Both the position numbers and the translations under genes were made by a program. Of a stretch of DNA of 64,000 nucleotides, positions 17,113-26,573 are shown piece by piece (within the stretch, counting starts at the first letter, position 1; every line of letters begins with the position of its first letter). The DNA is from Spirochaetales bacterium (lineage in GTDB: Bacteria; Spirochaetota; Spirochaetia; JABEVK01): assembly GCA_947478845.1 (NCBI GenBank), contig CANJXC010000006.1, forward strand, positions 87,660-151,659. The letters run 5' to 3'. The notes below the pieces were generated by a model. That model was not told the origin of the DNA and did not search any database. It saw nothing but the letters and a program-made list of their open reading frames with translations.

Positions 17113-18585
17113 CTAGAGTCCCAAAAGGCTCTGGAGCTGGAGTGCGGCCAGTTGGGCCGCGATTTTGGCTTTCACGAGGTTGAGCCCGGCGGTGCTGAGG
17201 GCGACTTCAGCGGTCTGCAGGTCGGAGAGGTTTTTTAGGCCGTTGTCGAACTGGGCCTGAACAACCTGCTTCTGCCCCTCTGCGAGCTCTTGGGAAAGTA
17301 CTGCAAGGTCGTGGCGTTGCTGGCTGACTTTCCAGGCGTTCCAGGCTTCGCTCACATCGACGGGAACAGAGCGTTGTAACTGCATCTCTTGAGTTTGGGC
17401 CACCGACCGCGCGGCTCCGGCCTGGAGACCCAGGCTCACGGCGGCTCCAGCGTCTGTTACGGGCAGCCCGAGGCTAACCCCGAGGACGACCACAGCGCTA
17501 GAAACCTTTGACTGCCAATCGTAGGACCCGTTGACACTGCCCGTGAGGTTCACGCTGGGGTTCATGGCCGTGAGTGCTACAGCGGCATCTACGGCAGCCG
17601 AGGCGGCGTTGGCCTTGGCCACCTTGGGCTCGACTCGGTTCTGCAGGGCAAGTTGGATTGCCTCTTCGAGGGAGGCGGCCTGCACAGCGGGGTCGGGTTC
17701 GAGGGCGGCAGTGAAACCCTGCGCAACCGGGCGACCCATAAGGTTGGCCAGGCGCTTGCGGGCCACTTCCAAACTGCTCTGTCCAGCGATTTGGTCGAGT
17801 TCTGCCGAGCGGAGGTTGATTTGGGCGGTTTTCAGGTCTAGTCCTGTTGCTTGTCCCAAGTTGGCCTTGGCCGAGGTGAATCGAAGAGCTTCCCGACGCT
17901 GCGAGAGGGCGACTTCCAATTGCGCCATGGTTTCTTGAGCCGAAAGAAGCGTGTAAAACGCTTGCTTCACCGAAAGCACGAGTTTATTGCGGTTTGACTG
18001 CGCGTTGAGGGCGGCGACCTCGGCTGCGAGAAGAGCTTTGTCGAGCGCGGCCTGCAGGCTTCCTCCGGGGTAGCCGGAGTAGAGCACCTGACTGACGCTG
18101 GCAGTTCCGGTGGTGGCGTGGTTGAAACTACCGTCGGGGGCAATCTGGAACCCCTCTGTACTGCGCAGGGTCAGGCTGGTCTGCGGTGTCGCGAGGGTCA
18201 CGCTCGCCTGGGCATTTTGTGGAATCACACCGTCTTTGGAGATGGAGCCCACAGACATGACCAAAGGGTCAACGGTCGGCGTGGTTTTGGTGGCCACGGT
18301 GACCAGTTCGCGGGCCGGATTATTGAAGGCTTCGCTGGCATTGTACGAGGCCGCCGCAGTGACGGTAAGGCCTACACGGGCTTGAGCAAGCGACAGAACA
18401 GCCTGCGCCGAGGCAAGGTTTGCTTCGAGAATGGTATGGTCGGCCCCCGAGGCTAAGGCAGCCTCAACCGCCTGGTTCAAGGAAAGTGCCTGCGACCAAA
18501 GGGAACTGGTCACACCTACGACAAACACGGCGAGCAACCAGAGCCTCATAAGGGTTAGACCACGGAAGCGCTGCAAGGTTACCAA
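17113..18585 (-). CDS. TolC-family outer-membrane channel (second of two)
   Basis: The 490-residue TolC-type protein has a signal peptide (MRLWLLAVFVVGVTSSLWSQ) followed by two outer membrane efflux protein repeats rich in long heptad helices, for example LKTAQINLRSAELDQ and LKNLSDLQTAEVALSTAGL. It forms the trimeric outer-membrane duct for the export systems encoded beside it. GTG/ATG choice is uncertain: the frame opens at 18585, overlapping the upstream gene by 7 bases, while the signal peptide itself starts at ATG 18549. It is closest to the RND adaptor gene and probably pairs with it. Confidence 0.85.
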   Translation of the reverse strand: MVTLQRFRGLTLMRLWLLAVFVVGVTSSLWSQALSLNQAVEAALASGADHTILEANLASAQAVLSLAQARVGLTVTAAASYNASEAFNNPARELVTVATKTTPTVDPLVMSVGSISKDGVIPQNAQASVTLATPQTSLTLRSTEGFQIAPDGSFNHATTGTASVSQVLYSGYPGGSLQAALDKALLAAEVAALNAQSNRNKLVLSVKQAFYTLLSAQETMAQLEVALSQRREALRFTSAKANLGQATGLDLKTAQINLRSAELDQIAGQSSLEVARKRLANLMGRPVAQGFTAALEPDPAVQAASLEEAIQLALQNRVEPKVAKANAASAAVDAAVALTAMNPSVNLTGSVNGSYDWQSKVSSAVVVLGVSLGLPVTDAGAAVSLGLQAGAARSVAQTQEMQLQRSVPVDVSEAWNAWKVSQQRHDLAVLSQELAEGQKQVVQAQFDNGLKNLSDLQTAEVALSTAGLNLVKAKIAAQLAALQLQSLLGL

Positions 18586-19847
18586 CCTACCAACAAGGCT
18601 TCGAGATCGGCTTGGGCCGAAACCACCGACTCTTGTGCCTTGAGCAGGTTGATTTGCAGGTCGTGCAATTTCTGTACCGAGCCGGAACCTGAGCTGGAAC
18701 GGATCAATTGGGCGTCAAGGGCCGCTTGGGCAGGCTGAACCTGTTTCTGGCTCAATTCGAGTTGCGAGACGGCACCTTGAAGGTTCCAAAGTGCCGCTTT
18801 GGCGTCCGAGCGGGCCTGCAACTCAGTAGTTTTCAGAGACCTCTTGGCTTCACTCACCGCCTGCGCCAGCGTTGATTCCTGCGGGGAAACCAAAGTGGAA
18901 AAACTCAGGCTGTAATTGACGCCCGCCGCCCAAGTTCCTGTGGTGGCGTAGGAGCCACTGGCGGCCAGCCCGGCTAGCAGACTCGGCCAGCCTGACGCAG
19001 AATTCTGGGCCTGCTCTAGTTTGAGCCTGGCAGTTACCAGCTCGAAGCTTTCCCTAACTGCAGTCTTCGCTTCTAGGATTGATTTGGCTTTGGTCAAGAG
19101 GTCTTCCGCATTTCCGAGCACCGGCTGGGCAAGGTTTTGGGTGCCAAAGTCGTCTTCTGTGTAGCCAATAGCCAAAAACAGAGCGTCGCGGGCGGAGCTT
19201 TCTGAGGCCCGAGCACTCCAGAGAGCCTTGTCACTGCCGAGCAGAGCGATACGGGCGTCGCCGATTGCCGAATCACTGGACTTTCCAGCGTCGTACCTGA
19301 TCTGCTCTGCCTCGAGACTATCACTCTTGCTCGTGCGGTCTTGGGAAGCGATGTCGAGGTTGAGTTGTGCTCGCACCCATTGATAATAGGAGGTAAGGAT
19401 AGTTTTCACCAAGCCCGAGCGGCTGTTTTCAAACTTCAGTTGTTCCAACTCCAGAGCCTGCTGCGCTGAAGTCACCGCAGTGCTGTTGGCGAAAGGGTGC
19501 AAGCTCGCCGAGGTCTTGAGACTCTGGAGGTCTACGCTGACCTCCACGCTCAGCTGATCCAGTGGTTTCCAACTGCTCGAAAAGCTTGTTGTGGGGCTCA
19601 AGGTGCCATTCTCACCGGCTACGAGCTGCGCACTGGCCCCCACCGAACTTTGCCAGAACGGTGAGGAAGTATTGACTTTGTCTTTCGCATTCTGCAAAGC
19701 GATCTTCGCGTTGATCAGACTCGAAGCATGGTCTTGGGCGTAAGTCAGCAGGGCGTCTTTGGTCCAGGCAACAGGTTGGGCCAACACCGGCACCTCGAGC
19801 AGGCAGGCGAGGGCCAGCATGGCGGCCAGAGGCCGGGTTGGTTGCAT
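18579..19847 (-). CDS. TolC-family outer-membrane channel (first of two)
   Basis: The 422-residue protein has a signal peptide (AAMLALACLLEVPVLAQ) and the long alpha-helical repeats of TolC-type channels, such as QQALELEQLKFENSRSGL and QKLHDLQINLLKAQES near the end. It directly follows the ABC permease gene with no gap and precedes the second channel gene with a 7-base overlap. Its position suggests it serves the MacAB-like ABC system, while the second channel serves the RND pump. That pairing is inferred from order only. Confidence 0.8.
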   Translation of the reverse strand: MQPTRPLAAMLALACLLEVPVLAQPVAWTKDALLTYAQDHASSLINAKIALQNAKDKVNTSSPFWQSSVGASAQLVAGENGTLSPTTSFSSSWKPLDQLSVEVSVDLQSLKTSASLHPFANSTAVTSAQQALELEQLKFENSRSGLVKTILTSYYQWVRAQLNLDIASQDRTSKSDSLEAEQIRYDAGKSSDSAIGDARIALLGSDKALWSARASESSARDALFLAIGYTEDDFGTQNLAQPVLGNAEDLLTKAKSILEAKTAVRESFELVTARLKLEQAQNSASGWPSLLAGLAASGSYATTGTWAAGVNYSLSFSTLVSPQESTLAQAVSEAKRSLKTTELQARSDAKAALWNLQGAVSQLELSQKQVQPAQAALDAQLIRSSSGSGSVQKLHDLQINLLKAQESVVSAQADLEALLVGW

Positions 19848-21236
19848 TTAGGTGGCATCCTCGCGCAACAGGGCAATTGGTTCTGTCTTGCGTAAGCGCA
19901 AAGCGGGCAGCACTCCAAAGACGCCGGAAGCGACAAGAAGGGCTACCAGAGCCTCGAGGTAAGGAAGCGGATTAAAACCAATGAGGGAAAGCGTTTCGGC
20001 ACGAAGCCCGACCAGCTTGAACCACGGAGTGAGCTGGCCTAGGAGCAACCCCGACAGCAGGGCCGCGAGCACAATTCCTATCACCGAACCGAACGCGGCC
20101 AGACTTACAGACTGCTTGGCGACAAGCCCAAAAATCTGAGCGACAGAAGTTCCCAAAGCGCGTCGAATGCCGTATTGCCTGCTGCGACCGGCAACTTCCA
20201 CCGTCATGATGCCGTACATTCCAACACCACTGACGAGCACCAGAATCAGGCCGAGGGCTGTTATCATGGCCACCAGAGACCTCAGGGCCTTGGCGGTGTC
20301 TTCGCCTTTAACGTCCGGGTTCTGCGGGTTTCCCTGCCAGACGGCGATTTTGACGTCGGCACCTTTTTGCGCCAAAAAAGCTGATGCCAACGCCGCTCGG
20401 ACGCTCTCCAGACTCGATCCCTTCACGTTGAACACCACGCTGCCCCAGAAGAAGTTCTCGGGTATTTGAAAGCCACCGGGCTGGGCCGCCGTATAGGCCA
20501 AAACGGCGTCGGGGAGCCCAAGTTTTTGCCGCACAGTGTTGTCGGGAGTTTGATACACGCCGCTGATGGTGTATTTCTGTTTCGAGGTTTCTAGGTTTTG
20601 TAAGCCCGAGGCTGCGGTGCCTTGGTTGCGAGTTGCACTGCGCTCGCCCACCACCGCAGCACCAGCTCCTCCTTGAATGCGCACGGCAAAGCGGGCCGGG
20701 GTCACCATGTCGAGGGACTTACCAACGGCCTCTTGGGACGAACCATAGAGGGCCTTGGCCACTTCCTCGGTGACCAGAACCACGGGATGGCGACCGGCAA
20801 TGTCTTCGGCCCCGAGGCCCGACCCCGCGACAAATTTTAGGCCCATGGTGTCGAGGTAGGTTTCGCCCACGCCGAGCACCCGGCGGATCCGGTATTGCTG
20901 GGCGCCTACTTCTACCGTATTGAAGGGAACATTTTCCACTGGAGAAGGGTTGCTGCTTTGCGGTAGGGCAGCTTTGATGATTTCACCCACGTTCTTGTCA
21001 AACTGAGGTGGAAAAGTCCTCTCGTAGGAGCCATCGGCGGCCAAGGTTCCATTCGAAAGAGTGATCACCAGTCCCTGATTGCCATTTTGTGCATCCACGA
21101 GGCGGCTGATTCCGTCAGAGATTCCCCACGAGGTGGCCAGAAGAAAACTCCCGGCGATGAGGGCAAACAGGCTCAGGAAGCCCCGGAGCGGGTTTTCACG
21201 GAACAACGAAAAAGCGTTCTTGAAAAAGCTATTCAT
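19848..21236 (-). CDS. MacB/FtsX-family ABC permease (second of two)
   Basis: The 462-residue permease has one N-terminal membrane helix (FLSLFALIAGSFLLATSWGI), a periplasmic MacB core domain, and three C-terminal helices with the FtsX signature SGVGMYGIMTVEVAGRSRQY followed by GIRRALG. It is one half of a heteromeric mechanotransmission ABC complex with the permease encoded just upstream. It begins 10 bases after that gene. These proteins drive efflux or lipoprotein/peptide movement through a TolC-like duct rather than transporting across the inner membrane. Confidence 0.85.
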   Translation of the reverse strand: MNSFFKNAFSLFRENPLRGFLSLFALIAGSFLLATSWGISDGISRLVDAQNGNQGLVITLSNGTLAADGSYERTFPPQFDKNVGEIIKAALPQSSNPSPVENVPFNTVEVGAQQYRIRRVLGVGETYLDTMGLKFVAGSGLGAEDIAGRHPVVLVTEEVAKALYGSSQEAVGKSLDMVTPARFAVRIQGGAGAAVVGERSATRNQGTAASGLQNLETSKQKYTISGVYQTPDNTVRQKLGLPDAVLAYTAAQPGGFQIPENFFWGSVVFNVKGSSLESVRAALASAFLAQKGADVKIAVWQGNPQNPDVKGEDTAKALRSLVAMITALGLILVLVSGVGMYGIMTVEVAGRSRQYGIRRALGTSVAQIFGLVAKQSVSLAAFGSVIGIVLAALLSGLLLGQLTPWFKLVGLRAETLSLIGFNPLPYLEALVALLVASGVFGVLPALRLRKTEPIALLREDAT

Positions 21237-21246
21237 GAAGGGTTCC

Positions 21247-22782
21247 TTACTCCGCCCTCAGGGCGGTGGTGATTTCGATGCGCGAGGTTTGCCATGCCGG
21301 TAGAAAAGCCAACAGGAGTGTTATGATCAGCAGGCCCGGGGTGACCATCGAGAGCGCCGCCCAGTCAAAACTGGCCTTGGTCTGGAGGTTGAAAAGGTTT
21401 CTGCCTGCCTGGTAGAGCAGTTCGTACAACGGAATGGCCAAGACAACACCGATTACGGTGCCGGCCAGCGCCATTAGGCCCCCTTCCACGCCCTGCAAAG
21501 CGGCAAGAGTCTGCCGGTTGGCTCCCATCGCGGCCAAGATTCCCATGGCAGTCTGCCGACGCAAAGCGCGGGTGAGCATCATGTTCATTAGGTTGATCAG
21601 AGCCATCACCAGGGTGCCCACGCCGAAAGCCACGATGATCCACAACAGGCGCTCAAAGCCACTCTGGCTCAGTTGGGCGGCTTCAAACGGAACCGTTATG
21701 GTCACCTTGCCTTCTCCATATTTGGCGTCGAAAAACTTGGTGAGGGCAGCTGAGGCTTCTTTCAGATCGGCCACTTTGGCCACGGCAAAACGAAGGTTAC
21801 GGGTCTGGCCGAAGTTTCCTCCGAAGCCGCCACCTTCAGCTGGCGCACCTGGGGCAAAGCCAAAGTTTTGTTGGCGGATAGGTGCAAAGGCTAGATCCGC
21901 TAACGAGTTTCCGTTGGCCAGGCTCAAGCCTGCCGAGGAGTTTTCAAGAACTCCCACAATGGTGTAAATACGGCCGTTGAGCTGGGTTTTCTGGCCCACC
22001 AGTTTCTCGGCCGTCAGGTCGGGGTAGAGCTTCTTTGCCAGATTCGGACCGAGCACCAGCACGGCGGCGTTGTTGACGGCGTCGTCGTCGGTAAACAAGC
22101 TTCCCTGGCCGGCAGAGACCCCATACGCGAGGAAGAAGGACGGATTGGTATTTACGCCGTTGAAGTCGGTTGCCGTCGGCTTTATCAGAGTCACTCCCTC
22201 GGGAATCGCTTCCGGTTGAAAACCGAAGGCGCCGGCAGGGCCACCACCTCCGGGACCACCTGGGCCAACCTGAACGGGCATTTGACCCTCGGCCACGGCC
22301 ACAACCACCCCCTCTGGGGGCACAACAGCGCCGGTAGCAACTTGAGCAGCAGTGGGAGCAGGAGCATCGCCACCGTTCGTCACTCGAACGGCGAAGTTAC
22401 CGCCACCTCCTCTACCACCAAAATTGCCAGCCCGGAAACGGGTGTTATCCGCCCGGTAACCGAAGGCCAACTGCGGTACCTTGGAACCGGCAGCCGAGAG
22501 GTCAGAGGCGCTGAGCTGAAAGCTTTGGGCCGCCTGCTGGTTCACCAAAGTGATACCGGAACGGGCGTTTTGACCGGAATCGGAGGCCGAAGAGACAAGG
22601 ATTTCGCGGTAGGCAGGGCCTTGCAGAATCTTGTCGCTCTGGGCTTTTTGGCTGAGCAAGAGCAACAGGCTCGCAGCCGCCACACAACTTGCCAGTGTGA
22701 TGCCTAAAATGATCAGGCCAGTTTCCAACGGGCGCTCTTTGAGCGAACGCAATCCCATTGCAAAGGTATCACTACTTTGCAT
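21247..22782 (-). CDS. MacB/FtsX-family ABC permease (first of two), Gly-rich periplasmic domain
   Basis: The 511-residue permease has an N-terminal helix (TGLIILGITLASCVAAASLL), a large periplasmic domain and three C-terminal helices with MNMMLTRALRRQTAMGILAA and MGANRQ, the FtsX pattern. The periplasmic domain holds three glycine-rich stretches (GGRGGGGNF, GPGGPGGGGPAG, GGGFGGNFG) not expected in a normal MacB core. The start overlaps the ATPase gene by 11 bases, so they are coupled. It pairs with the permease encoded next. Confidence 0.85.
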   Translation of the reverse strand: MQSSDTFAMGLRSLKERPLETGLIILGITLASCVAAASLLLLLSQKAQSDKILQGPAYREILVSSASDSGQNARSGITLVNQQAAQSFQLSASDLSAAGSKVPQLAFGYRADNTRFRAGNFGGRGGGGNFAVRVTNGGDAPAPTAAQVATGAVVPPEGVVVAVAEGQMPVQVGPGGPGGGGPAGAFGFQPEAIPEGVTLIKPTATDFNGVNTNPSFFLAYGVSAGQGSLFTDDDAVNNAAVLVLGPNLAKKLYPDLTAEKLVGQKTQLNGRIYTIVGVLENSSAGLSLANGNSLADLAFAPIRQQNFGFAPGAPAEGGGFGGNFGQTRNLRFAVAKVADLKEASAALTKFFDAKYGEGKVTITVPFEAAQLSQSGFERLLWIIVAFGVGTLVMALINLMNMMLTRALRRQTAMGILAAMGANRQTLAALQGVEGGLMALAGTVIGVVLAIPLYELLYQAGRNLFNLQTKASFDWAALSMVTPGLLIITLLLAFLPAWQTSRIEITTALRAE

Positions 22783-23476
22783 GATGGGGTCCCTCCGTTA
22801 CCAAAGTTTCACCCATCACCCGGCCGTCCTGCACACGGACGACCCGGCTGGCACGTTCGGCCAAACGCTCGTCGTGGGTAACCATCACCACGCTAACGCC
22901 TTGCTTGTTCAGGTCGGTGAGGATGTCGAGGATTTCTTCTCCCATGGCCAAAGGAAGGTTGCCGGTCGGTTCGTCGGCAAAAATCACGGTAGGATTGTTG
23001 GCCAGCGCCCGGGCAATGGCCACACGCTGCTGTTGCCCCCCCGAGAGCATCGAAGGGTAGAAATTGACGCGGTGAGACAGGCCCACCTTCACCAGCAACT
23101 CTCCAGCCTTCTGGCGACGCTCTTTAAGCGGCATTCCTGCCAGGCTCAAGGGGAGCATCACGTTTTCGAGGGCCGAGTATTCGGGCAACAGATAAAAGCT
23201 TTGGAAGATAAAGCCGAAGTGCTGATTTCGCAGGCGGGCTTTCTCTTTGTCGCTGAGGCCCTGCACGGGATGGTCCTCGAGGGTATATTCGCCCTCTGAA
23301 AAGCTGTCGAGCAACCCGAGGATGTGGAGCAGAGTTGACTTTCCCGAGCCCGAAGGGCCCATGATGGCCACAAAGTCGCCCTTGGCAATCTTGAGGTCGA
23401 CGCCTTGCAGCGCCGAGATCTTTTCTCCGCCGGCATCATAAATCTTGTTGATTCCCTTCAGTGTGATCATGTTCAT
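22772..23476 (-). CDS. ABC transporter ATP-binding protein, MacB/LolD type
   Basis: The 234-residue ATPase shows Walker A GPSGSGKST, Q-loop region NQHFGFIFQSF, signature LSGGQQQRVAIARAL, Walker B VIFADEPTGNL and the switch His in MVTHDERL. Length and sequence match the LolD/MacB family that powers FtsX-type permeases. The Walker B tail reads EPTGNLPLAMGEEIL, where most relatives have EPTGNLDS, so the D-loop Asp is replaced. It overlaps the adaptor gene upstream by 4 bases and the permease gene downstream by 11. Confidence 0.9.
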   Translation of the reverse strand: MNMITLKGINKIYDAGGEKISALQGVDLKIAKGDFVAIMGPSGSGKSTLLHILGLLDSFSEGEYTLEDHPVQGLSDKEKARLRNQHFGFIFQSFYLLPEYSALENVMLPLSLAGMPLKERRQKAGELLVKVGLSHRVNFYPSMLSGGQQQRVAIARALANNPTVIFADEPTGNLPLAMGEEILDILTDLNKQGVSVVMVTHDERLAERASRVVRVQDGRVMGETLVTEGPHHAK

Positions 23477-24798
23477 TCCTTTCCTTTCAAAGTGATATCA
23501 TTGAAACTGCTGAAAGCTTGGGTACTGGTGGCGATGATTTTGTCGCCTTCTTGGAGACCGGACTTGATTTCTACCGCGGTGGGTCCCACGCTCCCGAGAG
23601 CCACGGGGGTCTTCACCGCGGTGGATCCACGCACGAGGTACACCGAAGTCTGGGTGCTCCCCGAGTACCAAGGGCCACGAGCCACCCTAAGGACATTTTC
23701 ACGGCTTCCTAGCTGAAGGGTGATGCTCACCGAGGCTCCAATGTTCAGCTCGACGGAACCGACGACAGGGCGCACATACAGGTCAACGTAAGTGCCCAGG
23801 GTGCTCGTGTCGGTGCGCACCAGGGTTCCAAGGCGTTCCACTTTTCCCTGAAACTGCCCCACATCACCGGTGAGGGCCACCACCATATTTTTGGTAACCA
23901 GTGAGGCATTGGAATCGGGAAGTTTGGCCTTGACCAGCGGGCTACGGGTATCGGCCACGCTCATCAGGTTGGTGTACTGGCTCATGAGCCGACCCTTTTC
24001 GCGGGCCCCGGAGTCAATTTCAATCACCTTTCCCTCGATGGGACTCTTGATCGTGGCCGAAGCAATCCGGGTTTTCAAATCGCTCACCGTGCGGTTGGAG
24101 TTCGCCACATCGGCGGTGGCGGCCTGCAAATCCAGCTTGTACAGCGCAGCGTCCTGGCTTGATTGGAGGTCGGCTGCATCGAGCTTGTCTTGGGTATTTT
24201 GAAGGGCAACCTGCGCCGTGGTCACGTCATCGGGGCTCACGGTGCCCACCTTCATCAGTTGCTGTTGAAGGGTCAGGTTTTTCTGGGCGTCGCTAATGTC
24301 ACGAACTAGCGTTTTTCGGGTCTGTAAGGCTTTTTGCGAGGCAAACTGGTAGTTGGTGGTTACTTTGTCGAGGTTGCGCTGGCGTGTCTCCAAGTCCTGA
24401 TTGGCCGTAGTGAGCGACTTCTCGAGGTCGGAAGGGTCAATGCGTGCCAAAACCTGGCCGGCTTTCACCCAGTCGCCTTCTTCCACAGCCAGCCCCAGCA
24501 TCAGGCCGGTTTCCGGGGTGGAGACCGCGCGGGTGTCTTCCACCTCGACCACCCCGCTGAGTTGAACTTCGTCCTTCCAGGCCGCTTTGGTTACCGGGGC
24601 CAGGGAAAACCCCTCCAAGGTGTAGCTTTCCACGGGGCGGGTCATGTACCAGATGGCAACTCCCACTCCGGCGGCGAGGACCAACAGAATGACCATCAGC
24701 ATCCGGGCCTGGGTCTTCACTCCGGCGCGTCGGATCTTAGAGTTTGGTTTGTCAGCGAACAGCGAACTGGCGGCCGGCGGGGTCTGCGGTTGTTCCAT
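23473..24798 (-). CDS. MacA/HlyD-like periplasmic adaptor
   Basis: The 441-residue adaptor has a cytoplasmic N-terminus, one membrane helix (MLMVILLVLAAGVGVAIWYM), the barrel-sandwich halves (EEGDWVKAGQVLARIDPSDL and ATIKSPIEGKVIEIDSG) around a coiled-coil hairpin, and beta-barrel domains. It joins the ABC permeases to a TolC-like channel. I start it at ATG 24798, since an in-frame extension to 24852 crosses the promoter region. A -10-like TACATT ends 6 bases before this ATG, so the whole eight-gene export operon may start from a leaderless mRNA. Confidence 0.85.
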   Translation of the reverse strand: MEQPQTPPAASSLFADKPNSKIRRAGVKTQARMLMVILLVLAAGVGVAIWYMTRPVESYTLEGFSLAPVTKAAWKDEVQLSGVVEVEDTRAVSTPETGLMLGLAVEEGDWVKAGQVLARIDPSDLEKSLTTANQDLETRQRNLDKVTTNYQFASQKALQTRKTLVRDISDAQKNLTLQQQLMKVGTVSPDDVTTAQVALQNTQDKLDAADLQSSQDAALYKLDLQAATADVANSNRTVSDLKTRIASATIKSPIEGKVIEIDSGAREKGRLMSQYTNLMSVADTRSPLVKAKLPDSNASLVTKNMVVALTGDVGQFQGKVERLGTLVRTDTSTLGTYVDLYVRPVVGSVELNIGASVSITLQLGSRENVLRVARGPWYSGSTQTSVYLVRGSTAVKTPVALGSVGPTAVEIKSGLQEGDKIIATSTQAFSSFNDITLKGKE

Positions 24799-24804
24799 CT
24801 TGCT

Positions 24805-24810
24805 AATGTA
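24805..24810 (-). promoter_or_regulatory. -10 box of the export operon, leaderless spacing
   Basis: On the minus strand TACATT ends six bases before the adaptor ATG. No good -35 box is visible, which fits a promoter needing an activator such as the divergent response regulator. Confidence 0.4.
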
Positions 24811-24896
24811 CGCAGGGCAAACCGGGCAATGGTTAAGCCATTGTAAAATCACGCTCCTAACCCTTGGATTCGACCGGAACGCTAGAATCCTTTGGT

Positions 24897-24902
24897 TATA
24901 AT
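24897..24902 (+). promoter_or_regulatory. -10 box TATAAT of the kinase gene, leaderless spacing
   Basis: A consensus TATAAT ends six bases before the GTG start at 24909, so transcription should begin at or next to the start codon. The -35 position is not TTGACA-like. Confidence 0.6.
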
Positions 24903-24908
24903 GAGTTT

Positions 24909-26573
24909 GTGAGAATCCCCAAGCCTACGTCCGACGGCCGCCGCGTTCCCCGGCTGGTCACTGCCATCCTGGTGCTGCTCCTCGTCCTGGTTCCAGTGTT
25001 GGCGTGGCTGCAATACGAGTGGACCGGCGATGCCAGCCGAGCCGAAGTGTTTCGTATGCGCTCCAACCTACGCTCCGCTTTGGCGCAATGGATGAGCGAT
25101 TTCCAGAACCTGATCACCTTAGACGCCGAAAGTGGTCCGTTGCCCGAACTTCGCGCCGCATCGTTAACCGACGAACAGGCTCTAGACCGCGCAAGTCAGC
25201 TTCTCAATGCCTGGAATCAACGCAATTCCATGCCTGGTTTAGTCTCGAGGGTGTCGGTTGTTTCCGATACCCAGGCTTGGTCGCTTTTGCCCGACGGCAC
25301 CCATTGGAGCGACCCCTTTGAGCTGGCCATGGTGCCGGTTTACCCGTTTCGCTCGTCGGTAAGTTTGGCCCGCGGACCGGGGCGAAGGATGCTTATCGAT
25401 CTAAATCCCAATGTTGTAACCCAGATTGCCGTACCCATTTTGGTTGACCGCTATTTCACGGGGCCGGATGGCTTGCCCGGTTACCGCCTCACCCTGCGCG
25501 AGCTGGGAACCGGTGGCGAGCCCGGCACCATCCTTTGGTCGTCGGTTCCCGGCAGCGACGAAGCCAGCATACCGGCAGAAGCCTCACTACCGCTAATCCT
25601 TTCGGGAGCACGTTTTGGCCCGGTACCGGTTAATGCCGCCGTGCGTGACCTGCCGGGAAACGACGCTGGCGGAGTTCAGTTTCTGCGCCTGCGCAATACT
25701 GCGCCTCCCTGGGTGCTCGAAGCCCGCCATTTGGACGGTTCCGTGGAGGCTTTTGCCCAAAAGGTTCGCTGGCTCAATCTTTCGGGTACCTTTACCCTCC
25801 TTTCGGTGCTTACGTTTGGGTTTTTATTTCTCTACCGCCTGTATAACCGCAACCGACTCGCCGTCCGTGCCCAACAAGACTTTGTTTCCTCGGTGAGCCA
25901 TGAGCTTAAATCGCCTTTGGCCGTACTCCGAGCCGCAGCGGAAAACCTGAAGGAGGGGGTGGTGAGCGAACCCGATCAGGCCCGAAGGTATGGCGAGCGC
26001 ATGCTCAGCGAAGCCGATCGTCTTCTTTTTCTGACCGAAAACATCCTCCGGTACGCTGGTTTAGATTCTGGGCCCTGGAGCCTGGAGTCTGAGAACCCTG
26101 TGGACCTTTCTGCCCTGCTTCGGGAAAAGCTGGCAACTTGGACCGACGATTACCGGCAGAGGGGTGTGGAGCTCCACGTCGCGGCTGCTGACGAAAAGTT
26201 GCTGGTTAGAGGACGTACGGCCGATCTAGGCGCGATTGCCGACAATCTTTTGTCGAACGCGCTCAAGCACGGAACTACCGGGAAACAGCCCCAAGTGACC
26301 CTCGGCTGGGGAACCCGCCAGGGCAAGAAAGGGAAGGAGGCCTGGCTTTCGGTGCAAGATAACGGCAAAGGGCTGGCCGTGAAAGAACAAAAGAAAGTGT
26401 TCGAACCGTTTTACCGCCCGTCAGGAACTACAGTCGCAGGGGTGGGACTTGGGCTGAGTCTGGTTGCCCGCCTTACCGCAGCCCATGGCGGCCACGTGGA
26501 ACTGATCAGCAGTCCTGGTGCTGGTGCCCGCTTCACCGTGGCACTGCAGGTCGCGGTGAGGGAGCCTGTGTGA
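24909..26573 (+). CDS. sensor histidine kinase
   Basis: The 554-residue membrane kinase has a first helix (LVTAILVLLLVLVPVLAWL), a periplasmic sensor of about 240 residues with no recognised fold, a second helix (TFTLLSVLTFGFLFLYRLY) and then directly the H-box SVSHELKSPL (His about residue 331), without a clear HAMP domain. The ATPase domain has the N-box DNLLSNALKHG and DNGKGL. GTG 24909 follows a TATAAT box by six bases, and an upstream TTG frame extension lies inside the promoter. It overlaps the response regulator gene by four bases and diverges from the export operon, so envelope stress or substrate sensing is likely. Confidence 0.9.
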   Translation: MRIPKPTSDGRRVPRLVTAILVLLLVLVPVLAWLQYEWTGDASRAEVFRMRSNLRSALAQWMSDFQNLITLDAESGPLPELRAASLTDEQALDRASQLLNAWNQRNSMPGLVSRVSVVSDTQAWSLLPDGTHWSDPFELAMVPVYPFRSSVSLARGPGRRMLIDLNPNVVTQIAVPILVDRYFTGPDGLPGYRLTLRELGTGGEPGTILWSSVPGSDEASIPAEASLPLILSGARFGPVPVNAAVRDLPGNDAGGVQFLRLRNTAPPWVLEARHLDGSVEAFAQKVRWLNLSGTFTLLSVLTFGFLFLYRLYNRNRLAVRAQQDFVSSVSHELKSPLAVLRAAAENLKEGVVSEPDQARRYGERMLSEADRLLFLTENILRYAGLDSGPWSLESENPVDLSALLREKLATWTDDYRQRGVELHVAAADEKLLVRGRTADLGAIADNLLSNALKHGTTGKQPQVTLGWGTRQGKKGKEAWLSVQDNGKGLAVKEQKKVFEPFYRPSGTTVAGVGLGLSLVARLTAAHGGHVELISSPGAGARFTVALQVAVREPV

